Source: Prevotella sp. (GTDB taxonomy: Bacteria; Bacteroidota; Bacteroidia; Bacteroidales; Bacteroidaceae). Taken from it: a stretch of DNA of 64,000 nucleotides. This document shows, one piece after another, positions 51,693 to 59,055 of this stretch. How positions within the stretch are numbered: position 1 is the first letter of the stretch; each line of letters begins with the position of its first letter. A model generated the notes under the pieces. That model had not been told where the DNA came from, did no database searches, and saw only the letters and a program-made list of their open reading frames with translations. A program made the position numbers and the translations under genes. The DNA lies in assembly GCA_017541365.1 (NCBI GenBank), contig JAFXZF010000005.1, forward strand, positions 37,424 to 101,423. Direction: 5' to 3'.

Positions 51693-52169
51693 ATGGCGAA
51701 AGCAATTATTGAGACACTTGACGAGACAGACATCAAGATACTCAGATGCCTGCAGCAGAACGCACGACTGACCATCAAGGAGATAGCCACGGAGGTAATG
51801 CTCAGCAGCACTCCTGTGTTTGAGCGCATAAAGCGGATGGAGAGGGAGGGGTATATAAAGAGGTACGTGACGGTGCTCGATGCCGAGAAACTACACAAGG
51901 GCTTCGTGGTGTTCTGTTCGGTGAAACTCGCCACCATCAACAAGAAGTTTGCAGAGGAGTTCTGCGACACCATCCGTGAGATACCCGAGGTGACGGAGTG
52001 CTACAACATATCGGGTAAGTATGACTATCTGCTGAAGGTACACGCACCCGATATGAAGTACTACCAGGAATTCATCCTCAACGTCTTGGGGCAGATACCC
52101 ATGCTGGGTTCGCTGGAATCAACCTTCGTCATGGAGGAGGTGAAGAACGACTTTGGAGTGGCGATATAG
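51693..52169 (+). CDS. Lrp/AsnC-family transcriptional regulator
   Basis: 158 residues. N-terminal winged helix-turn-helix (LDETDIKILRCLQQNARLTIKEIATEVMLSSTPVFERIKRMEREGYI) and a C-terminal RAM ligand-binding domain (VTECYNISGKYDYLLKVHAPDM). Single-copy Lrp-like regulators respond to amino acids and often act broadly; the target is not visible. The ttcA-like gene follows within 46 bases, the gap consisting of a GTTAACGTTAAGG-family repeat. Confidence 0.93.
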   Translation: MAKAIIETLDETDIKILRCLQQNARLTIKEIATEVMLSSTPVFERIKRMEREGYIKRYVTVLDAEKLHKGFVVFCSVKLATINKKFAEEFCDTIREIPEVTECYNISGKYDYLLKVHAPDMKYYQEFILNVLGQIPMLGSLESTFVMEEVKNDFGVAI

Positions 52170-52205
52170 TTAACGGGAACGTTAACCATAACCTTAACCT
52201 TAACT
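52168..52205. repeat. GTTAACGTTAAGG-family repeat between lrp-like gene and ttcA
   Basis: GTTAACGGGAACGTTAACCATAACCTTAACCTTAAC; shares the 17-mer TTAACGGGAACGTTAAC with 53347-53390. Confidence 0.8.
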
Positions 52206-52214
52206 TTTGAACCC

Positions 52215-52994
52215 TTGAACATTTTAACTAAGAAATTCCACAAGGCATGTGCTGAGTACTCGCTGTTAGAGGACGGTGACAAGGTGCTCGTGGCACTGTC
52301 AGGCGGCAAGGACTCTCTCATGCTGCTGAAGCTCATGGGCGAGCAGCAGCGCATATACAAGCCGCGCATAGAGGTGGAGGCAGTTCATGTGGTGATGGCT
52401 GGCATACCCTACGAGAGCGACCGCACGTATATACAGCGCTTTTGTGAGGAGCAAGGGGTAAGGCTTACGATATTGCCCGCGAACTTTTTACGAAACGGTA
52501 CTGAAGTACCTACGAAACGCGAAATTTCATTTCGCTACGAAACGCAATCAGAGATTGCTACGAAAAAGAGTAGTCGTAGGCAGAAGACTCCGTGCTTCCT
52601 CTGTTCATGGAACCGCCGCAAGGCTATCTTCACATACGCTGAGGAGCATGGCTTCAACAAGGTAGCGTTAGGGCATCATCAGGACGATATCCTCACCACT
52701 CTGCTCATGAACATGATATATGAGGGTTCCATGCAGACCATGCCGCCAAAGTTGAAGATGGAGCACTACCCCATAGAGATAATACGTCCGCTGTGTCTCG
52801 TGCCAGAGAAACTTATAGCGGAGCAGGCTCACGAACTCGGTTTTGAGAAGCAGAAGACGCCGTGCCCCTACGACAGGGAGACGAAGCGCAAGGCGATTAA
52901 TGACCTTTTACACCAATTGGAAGAACTCAACCCTGAGGCACGCTACAGCCTGTGGAGCGCCATGAAAAACATACACACCGACCTGTTGCCGTGA
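52215..52994 (+). CDS. TtcA-like tRNA-thiolation ATPase with repeat-derived insert
   Basis: 259 residues. PP-loop SGGKDSLMLLKLMG (about residue 29), the cysteine pair in PCFLCSWNRRK (about 130), GHHQDDILTTLLMN and a second Cys motif TPCPYDRETKRKA identify the TtcA/TIGR-type family that thiolates tRNA using an iron-sulfur cluster. Relatives have a short loop before PCFLCSW; here about 30 residues (LRNGTEVPTKREISFRYETQ...) are inserted, encoded exactly by a mini-hairpin array (52489-52580). The start is probably the TTG at 52215, in MNILTKKFHKACAEYSLLED; no ATG is available upstream of the PP-loop. Confidence 0.88.
   Translation: MNILTKKFHKACAEYSLLEDGDKVLVALSGGKDSLMLLKLMGEQQRIYKPRIEVEAVHVVMAGIPYESDRTYIQRFCEEQGVRLTILPANFLRNGTEVPTKREISFRYETQSEIATKKSSRRQKTPCFLCSWNRRKAIFTYAEEHGFNKVALGHHQDDILTTLLMNMIYEGSMQTMPPKLKMEHYPIEIIRPLCLVPEKLIAEQAHELGFEKQKTPCPYDRETKRKAINDLLHQLEELNPEARYSLWSAMKNIHTDLLP
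52489..52580. repeat. TACGAAAC mini-hairpin array inside ttcA
   Basis: TACGAAAC at 52489, 52511 and 52536, and TACGAAAA at 52559 (spacing 22, 25, 23), each followed by a different perfect short hairpin: GGTACT-GA-AGTACC, GCGAAAT-TTC-ATTTCGC, GCAATC-AGA-GATTGC. The frame is kept through all of them. Same architecture, reverse orientation, as the array in pepP. Confidence 0.8.
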
Positions 52995-53011
52995 AAAAGA
53001 GATACAAAAAG

Positions 53012-53046
53012 GGTGGCATGGTCAATAAATACACCATGTCACCCCA
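53012..53046 (-). terminator. Terminator between ttcA and the small-protein gene
   Basis: GGGTGGCATGGT pairs with ACCATGTCACCC across about ten bases; on the minus strand it is followed by TTTTTG. Converging genes on both sides. Confidence 0.7.
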
Positions 53047-53083
53047 CTTATTAACAATTATGATGAACGCTTTTTTTTGATCA

Positions 53084-53242
53084 TTAGCCTTCCTCGAAAA
53101 AGTCTAAATCCATTGACGCGATATCGTTTTCGTCGTCGATAGGATCGCTGTCTGGATCAACAGGCTCTGAACCTGCAAGGATTGTGACAGGTTGTATCAA
53201 CACTTCCTTCACTTCAGGACGAATATATTCTTTCTTTATCAT
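53084..53242 (-). CDS. Unannotated 52-residue acidic protein
   Basis: Frame from ATG at 53240-53242 to TAA at 53084-53086. It begins MIKKEYIRPEVKEVLIQPVT and continues with ILAGSEPVDPDSDPIDDEND before an acidic, aromatic end (DLDFFEEG). Small proteins with a K-YI-P-x-x start occur beside cell-surface enzyme genes in Prevotella-like genomes, role unknown. It follows the CE12-CE8 gene by 40 bases that consist of ATTGAATATTGAACATTGAA repeats, ends before a terminator, and is likely co-transcribed with it. Confidence 0.65.
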   Translation of the reverse strand: MIKKEYIRPEVKEVLIQPVTILAGSEPVDPDSDPIDDENDIASMDLDFFEEG

Positions 53243-53282
53243 GTTTTGTCAAATTGAATATTGAACATTGAAATATTGAAAT

Positions 53283-56200
53283 CTAAAGTCCCTGCTGTCC
53301 CGCAACATTATAGTTGCCGATGAATAGTTTGCCATTTTTAATAACTTTAACGGGAACGTTAACGTTAAGGTTAGCGTTATCGTTAATGTTGTTTACAGCC
53401 GTTGCCTCACTGTCGAAGTCAATGTCGAGCGATACAGGACCGGAGCCATTGATTTCAAGGTAGCACTTGCCCGTAGGTATTGTCACGGTAGCACCGACCC
53501 TCTTGAATTTCTTGGCACTCTTGGAGTAGGCATAGATATTGCCTGCTGCACCTGTCACGCTACCGTCAGAGGCCTGCAGGAGGTTGGTCTGAGGAGCATC
53601 GGCACTTGCTGCTATCTCCACGTCATAGGAACCTTGTGCACCCTTGAGGAGAAGGGCAGTACCTGCCGGTACCTGTGTAACCTCTTCTGTAGTAGCTGAT
53701 GTAGTGCTTACAGCTGTCACTACGTAAGCCTTGAAGGCTCCGTTCAGAGAAGTGAAGTCAAGGGCATGTTGTGTCACGTAGGTAGCTACTCCGTCTTCAG
53801 GGATTGTTATTGTCTCTGTTCCGACTTCTATCTCCACTGCTGTTTCGGAGGCTATGCCAAGACCGCCCATCTCGTTGGCTGCACGCACTGCATACTCGCC
53901 TTCGCCGTCTATGGCGTAGCTTGTCTCGGTGGTGAAGTCTATCACGCTGCCGTCCTTAACTATGGCGTAGAGTAGGGCGTAGTTGCTGCCTGTCCATGAG
54001 AGGGTGCCGTTACTGATGATAACATTAGTAGGCACGGGAGCCTGCTCGGTGTGGAGTGTTGGCTGCCAGTCGTCGTCCTGTCCCATAACGGCGCTCAGTG
54101 TAGGCACTGCTGCCTCCTCAGAAGAGAGGATAGGATTGTTGTACTCATCGCGTCGGTTGGTATATACGTCGCCAACTTTTGAGTCGTAGGCATCGTAGGT
54201 GGTCTTGCGACCCTCCGTGCTTACAGCCGCACCTAATGGTGTGTGTGAACCATACTCTGCGAAGCGTGCAGGATAGCCGCCACTCATCTCGCTCCAGCCG
54301 ATGGCACTTGGCTTTACCTCCATCTCGGTATTGATGAAGAGGGCGATAGGTGTGCCCTTGCCCCATGGGCGACCGAGGGTGAAGGTACCGTCAACGCCAC
54401 TGTTGGTGTCGCCAATTATCTTACAGCTCTGCAGGATGTAGCCATACTGCTTGGGCACGGAAGGTACTGCGAGATAGCCTGATGCCACCTGGCGGAATGT
54501 CACCTCGTTGAAATATACGTCGCCCTTGCCGCAGATATAGTCGGTACGTCCGCGTATCACGCCGCCCTCAAAGTAGAATTTGCCGTTCTGGTTGTTTGAT
54601 ACATAGGTATCCTGATAGCCCCACAGCTGAGCATCCTTGAAGATGGTACGGTTCGACTTGTCCTGTACTGCTATGTCACGACCGTGGGCATCGCCCATAG
54701 AGGTCTTGATGGTGAGGTTTTGGAAGTAGCTGTCAGTGGCAGCACCCTCTATTATGAGCACATCGCCCTTGCCGATACCCTCAAGAGGATTGGCTACACC
54801 AAAGCCGTTGTTCCAGCCTATCGCATCGGCATCAGGAGTTTGGTTGGTGATGATTACTCCCTCCATGCTCTCACCTATGAAACTGGTGTTGGCAGCAGTG
54901 AGGTAGGAGCGTGGGTCAGGGTATGATACGTTGTCGCCGCCCGTAGTGGTGCCGTTGGTATCAAAGACGTATGGCTCCGTGCTGTTCTTGATAAACACGC
55001 GGTAGCGTACCGTCTTGTCGCTGCGGCTGTTGGCAGCTGCCAATGCTTCGGTTATCGTACCGTCATCAGGAACGATGAAGTCATACATAGCCTTTGTCAC
55101 CGTAGGACGTTCCATGACGGTGAAGGTGATGTTCTCAGCTGAGGCATACAGGTTGCCCGACTTGTCCTGCACATATCCTGCTGGCATGCTGAACACATAG
55201 CTTGCGCCATACTCCAGACCGCTGTAGCTGAAACTTACCGAGCGATTGCTCCATGCAGGTGTGATGCTTACAGATTCTGTTGCACCCACCTTGGTGAGGG
55301 TAGCAATGCCGTTGTCTGAGCCAGCCTCAATCTTCTCATCGAAGGAGATGGTTATCTTGCCTGTGGCACTCACGTTTGTGGCATTGTCATCAGGAACTCT
55401 GCCTGTTACCACTGGTGCTGTCTCGTCAGCCTCTACGATTGCCTCGCCAAGCACGTACACATTGCCTATCTGAGCTTCGGAGTTGGTGGCGTATGCCAGA
55501 CCCTCTTCTGATGTACCAGCATTGAATGAGTACTTGTCAGAGAGCAGATCGGTGCCGGTACCCATGATGCGCACATATACCGTCTCCTTGCCCATTGCTG
55601 TTTCTGGCAGTGTGAAATCGAGTGGCTTCTGCACGTTGGCGGTCACTGTCCATGCATCGCCTAGGTCGGTGTATGTCTCGCCGTCAATGGATATCTGAGC
55701 TTTCCAGTTAGCCGTCGCTGCATTCTTTGCAGCCATGTCAGCCTTGAAGTTAGCAGAGGTAAATCCTACGGTAGAGAATTGGTATTGCCATGCTATTTCT
55801 GCAGTGTTGTAGCCATTTTGGAATACACCGCTGAGTGTTGAGAGTACACCGCTCTTGGCACGATTGCGCACTACTGGAGTAGAGTTGGTACCTGTCACGA
55901 GCGAGCCGTCGCTCTGCTTTACCACTGATACCCTTGCGTTGCGGTTGTCATCCCATGTCACGTCGGCAGAGAAGGGGTATGAACCCTGCGTAGCGTATGC
56001 TGAAGTGATGCTTGCGTCAAACACGGCGATGAAGTCCTGTACCTCGTAGTTGGCTGTGATGGTCATATTGTCATTGACGGTGATTTCGCGTGCCTGCAGT
56101 GTGCTGTTGTCCTCCCAGTTGGTAAACTTCAGTATGCTGCTCTCGTTGGCAACAGCGGTAATCTGTGTGCCAGCCTCATACTGTCCGTTGTGCTCGTTTG

Positions 56201-58835
56201 GAGTGAGGGTGATGTTACCCAGTCCTTCGCGCTCGGCATCGTTTGCTACCTGTGTAGTAACAGAATATACTGGCACTGCTTCAAACACTGCCTTCATGGT
56301 CTTCTCTGCGTCCATGGTAACGGTAGTCTCGGCATCGGTAGAAACTGTGGCATTGTTCTCGTCCTGCCATTCCACAAACCTGTAGCCGAAGTTCTTTGTT
56401 GCAGTCAGTGTCACAGTAGAGCCTTCCTTATATTGCTCCATGTCAGGGCTGCGTGTTATGCTGCCAGCCTCTGCAGAAGGAGCGACCTGTGTGTTGAGCA
56501 TGTACTTGGTGACCTGTGCCTGTGCACCTACCACCTGACCGCTTATTATCACGTCAGCAATGCCCATGGACTTAGTCTTGCCTAATCCAAGGAAGGAGAA
56601 CTCCAGTTTCAGAGGGTTGTCGGCTGTTGCCGTAAGATTGTCTATAGGGCAGTCAAACGAAGCGATGTCGAGACCCTTGCCACCACGGTTTACTGCCTGG
56701 TTGTCGCAGAGGGTCTCCTCACCCTCGCCAGCCTTTGCCACGAGGTTGATGTTGCCGCTGTCAGTGCCATAGCGTGCAGCCTTGAAACTTACGCTGGTAG
56801 GTACAAATGAGAATCCCTCCTCTGGTGTGAGGGTAAGTGTGAGAGTATTGTCAGCCGAAGCTGTGCTTGCCAGTGAGGTGGTAGTACTTGCGTTGGTTAC
56901 TGTCGTGGTGGTTTTCGATGCGTTGTTCACGCCATAGTAGTTTGTAGTGCCGCTAACGTTGATACCACTGCCAGCCGTCCATGCCTTTCCTGCAAAGCAG
57001 GCGCTGAGTGTCTCAGGGTCAAACACAGCATCGTCGCCCTGTGTCAGTCCGCCCTTGTCAAGTGCATAGCTGATGGTGCCCTCTATGTTAACACCTGCAG
57101 CGTCCTTTGACTGACCTGCCACGGCCACGTCGGAGATACATATCCAGCGACCATTGTCCACATTGCCTGACCAAGGATATACGCGGATGAGGAGTTGTTC
57201 GCCTTCGTCCACCTTTATTACGTCCTCACTACTTATCTCGTTCCATGTGCTGGTTAGGGCAGCAGAGGTAGCAAAGATAGTCTTTCGGGTTACAAATCCG
57301 TCAGTAGAGTAATATACGTGGCACTGCAGTGAGCCACCGCCCTGCGCCTTTATCTTCATTGCTATGCTGCTGATGTCGAGTTTCTTGCCTTCTGGGGCGG
57401 TCACGGCAAACTGCACGTACTGGTTCTGGTCGTCGATGGCTGCTGTAGGCCATGCACCTGTAGAGCCTGTTGGAGCTATGAGTGCGCCAAAGCCGTTTAC
57501 GTAGCCGTATGTGCCGAGTGACTCGTATGTCACATCAGTGGCAGTAACAAGTTCTGTGTCAGAAACCGTTGCTGCTGCCTGGTCAGTCTTGTTCATGGTC
57601 CAGTCTACGGTGAAGGGGTCTCCGCCGCCGAGTTCCACTACGTTGATTGTGACGGGCACATTCACCTCGTTCTCACCCATCGTGGCAGTCACGGTGCCGT
57701 TGTACTGCCCTGCCGTTGAAAGGGTGACACGTGCATAGAATGTCTTTATCAGCGTACCGTTCGTATAATCCACTTCGAGGGAGTTCTGCCAGTTCTGCTT
57801 GTCGGTAGAGAGCATGATGCCCTCAGAGGCAGTCAATGTGACGGTGCCTGCGGCAGGGTCGAGCCCCAGTCCGCTCAGTGTCATCTCCTTCATCGCTGTC
57901 TTGCCGAGGTAGCCCTCGCCGAGGTCAACGGTAGAGGGGGACAGGGCAAGGTCGGTAGGTATCTCTATGGCGTCAGTGAGTATGCCAGCCTCCTTGATGA
58001 GTTGTGCACAGAGGCGTGCAGCAGTCAGCGCACCAGTGAGGTTGTAGTGGGTATTGTCAGTCTCTGAGCCCTTGTCAAAGAGGGCAGCATAGCACTTGTC
58101 GTATGTGCCGTAGCTCTCGTAGAGCGACTTGGTGGCAGCCGTCATGTCGATAAATTGCACGCCCTCCTCCTGTGCCAGCTGCTGCATCTGGTAGGTGTAG
58201 TCCATGGTGTGATCGCTCTCCGGCAGTGCCGCACCGTTTACAGGACCGTTTGCCGTGAGCACCTTATAGTTGCCGCCTATGTCGTGGCGTCCTGCACGTG
58301 TGATAGGAGCCACGCCGCCGGTGAAGTAGCAGCGACAAACTGATGATACGAGGATAGGGGTGGCGCCCTTTGCCTTCACGGCGTCACATATCTGCTTCAG
58401 ACATGCCTTGTAGGTAGTTGAAGGGATGGTGCCCCTGCCGTCGCTTGCCACTGCAGCCCTGTTGGTCTCATCGCCTACAGACTGGTAATATGCCTGCAGT
58501 TCCAAGTTGTCCATACCGCTGTACTGGGTGTCGTTGTGGGCAAACTGTATGAGGACGTAGTCGCCCTCCTCCACGTTGCTTTGGGCGTTTTGCCACAGCT
58601 CGTTGTAGCCAGCGCGAGAGTCGCGTCCGCCCTTGGCATAGTTTACGGAAGTCCAGCCGTTGGTGAGGAAATTGCCGAAGTACATACCCCAGCCGCGTGT
58701 GTTAGTCACGTCCTCGTTGTAAGGTGCCATGGTGGAGTCGCCCAGCGTGTGCACCTTCTTTGCCTGAATAGCCATGCTGCCCGTCACGAGCATTACGAGC
58801 AGCAGGAGCATAAACTTAAAGATTTTTTGTTTCAT
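53283..58835 (-). CDS. Multidomain pectin esterase: CE12 rhamnogalacturonan acetylesterase plus CE8 pectin methylesterase
   Basis: 1850 residues, secreted. Signal peptide to AIQA; then an SGNH/GDSL hydrolase of the CE12 type (about 25-300) with catalytic Ser in HTLGDSTMAPY, Gly in AKGGRDSR, Asn in FAHNDTQ and the Asp/His pair in SETDNTHYN. A series of beta domains follows, including Bacterial-repeat-like units (ATKNFGYRFVEWQDENN; ESSILKFTNWEDNSTL) and a Big_5-like domain (DETAPVVTGRVPDDNATNV). The C-terminal third is a beta-helix CE8 pectinesterase with WGYQDTYVS, catalytic Asp in GRTDYICGKG and TLGRPWGKGTP. It removes acetyl and methyl esters from pectin ahead of pectate lyase. A repeat codes for NINDNANLNVNVPVKV near the end, followed by a typical secretion tail. 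Confidence 0.92.
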   Translation of the reverse strand: MKQKIFKFMLLLLVMLVTGSMAIQAKKVHTLGDSTMAPYNEDVTNTRGWGMYFGNFLTNGWTSVNYAKGGRDSRAGYNELWQNAQSNVEEGDYVLIQFAHNDTQYSGMDNLELQAYYQSVGDETNRAAVASDGRGTIPSTTYKACLKQICDAVKAKGATPILVSSVCRCYFTGGVAPITRAGRHDIGGNYKVLTANGPVNGAALPESDHTMDYTYQMQQLAQEEGVQFIDMTAATKSLYESYGTYDKCYAALFDKGSETDNTHYNLTGALTAARLCAQLIKEAGILTDAIEIPTDLALSPSTVDLGEGYLGKTAMKEMTLSGLGLDPAAGTVTLTASEGIMLSTDKQNWQNSLEVDYTNGTLIKTFYARVTLSTAGQYNGTVTATMGENEVNVPVTINVVELGGGDPFTVDWTMNKTDQAAATVSDTELVTATDVTYESLGTYGYVNGFGALIAPTGSTGAWPTAAIDDQNQYVQFAVTAPEGKKLDISSIAMKIKAQGGGSLQCHVYYSTDGFVTRKTIFATSAALTSTWNEISSEDVIKVDEGEQLLIRVYPWSGNVDNGRWICISDVAVAGQSKDAAGVNIEGTISYALDKGGLTQGDDAVFDPETLSACFAGKAWTAGSGINVSGTTNYYGVNNASKTTTTVTNASTTTSLASTASADNTLTLTLTPEEGFSFVPTSVSFKAARYGTDSGNINLVAKAGEGEETLCDNQAVNRGGKGLDIASFDCPIDNLTATADNPLKLEFSFLGLGKTKSMGIADVIISGQVVGAQAQVTKYMLNTQVAPSAEAGSITRSPDMEQYKEGSTVTLTATKNFGYRFVEWQDENNATVSTDAETTVTMDAEKTMKAVFEAVPVYSVTTQVANDAEREGLGNITLTPNEHNGQYEAGTQITAVANESSILKFTNWEDNSTLQAREITVNDNMTITANYEVQDFIAVFDASITSAYATQGSYPFSADVTWDDNRNARVSVVKQSDGSLVTGTNSTPVVRNRAKSGVLSTLSGVFQNGYNTAEIAWQYQFSTVGFTSANFKADMAAKNAATANWKAQISIDGETYTDLGDAWTVTANVQKPLDFTLPETAMGKETVYVRIMGTGTDLLSDKYSFNAGTSEEGLAYATNSEAQIGNVYVLGEAIVEADETAPVVTGRVPDDNATNVSATGKITISFDEKIEAGSDNGIATLTKVGATESVSITPAWSNRSVSFSYSGLEYGASYVFSMPAGYVQDKSGNLYASAENITFTVMERPTVTKAMYDFIVPDDGTITEALAAANSRSDKTVRYRVFIKNSTEPYVFDTNGTTTGGDNVSYPDPRSYLTAANTSFIGESMEGVIITNQTPDADAIGWNNGFGVANPLEGIGKGDVLIIEGAATDSYFQNLTIKTSMGDAHGRDIAVQDKSNRTIFKDAQLWGYQDTYVSNNQNGKFYFEGGVIRGRTDYICGKGDVYFNEVTFRQVASGYLAVPSVPKQYGYILQSCKIIGDTNSGVDGTFTLGRPWGKGTPIALFINTEMEVKPSAIGWSEMSGGYPARFAEYGSHTPLGAAVSTEGRKTTYDAYDSKVGDVYTNRRDEYNNPILSSEEAAVPTLSAVMGQDDDWQPTLHTEQAPVPTNVIISNGTLSWTGSNYALLYAIVKDGSVIDFTTETSYAIDGEGEYAVRAANEMGGLGIASETAVEIEVGTETITIPEDGVATYVTQHALDFTSLNGAFKAYVVTAVSTTSATTEEVTQVPAGTALLLKGAQGSYDVEIAASADAPQTNLLQASDGSVTGAAGNIYAYSKSAKKFKRVGATVTIPTGKCYLEINGSGPVSLDIDFDSEATAVNNINDNANLNVNVPVKVIKNGKLFIGNYNVAGQQGL
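53347..53390. repeat. GTTAACGTTAAGG repeat inside the CE12-CE8 gene
   Basis: TTAACGGGAACGTTAACGTTAAGGTTAGCGTTATCGTTAATG, the longest family member; codes for the Asn/Val linker before the C-terminal tail. Confidence 0.85.
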
Positions 58836-58909
58836 TGATGTTTAGTTGATATATATAAATGTGAGTAATAGCGATGTTATTTTTACCGCATAAAAAAACA
58901 ATTGCGATG

Positions 58910-58964
58910 CAAAGTTAATCACAAAACCCGATGAAATGGGGGATAATTTTACGTCGCAAAGGTA
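58910..58964 (-). promoter_or_regulatory. Two -7 boxes upstream of the CE12-CE8 gene
   Basis: Minus-strand TAACTTTG (58910-58917) and TACCTTTG (58957-58964). The segment between them contains TTATCCCCCATTTCATCGGG, partly like the AATCCACCCATTTT repeats before the pectate lyase, but only loosely. Confidence 0.5.
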
Positions 58965-58965
58965 T

Positions 58966-59012
58966 AAAAAATACGTCAGAGTGTGTTTGTCCACCACTCT
59001 GACGTGTTTTTT
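58966..59012. terminator. Terminator after the second regulator gene
   Basis: ACGTCAGAGTG (58973-58983) and CACTCTGACGT (58995-59005), 11 perfect pairs, with T-runs on both strands. Confidence 0.85.
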
Positions 59013-59055
59013 ATACTAATAGGGGTACCCTTCCCCCCACTGCCCGATCACATTG

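Noticed and set aside
52489..52580. CRISPR array
   Set aside because: Repeats are only eight bases, spacers are palindromes, no cas genes are near, and the stretch is translated within ttcA.
53084..53242. RiPP precursor peptide
   Set aside because: No modifying enzyme, protease or exporter gene is nearby; acidic tail and short length alone are not enough.
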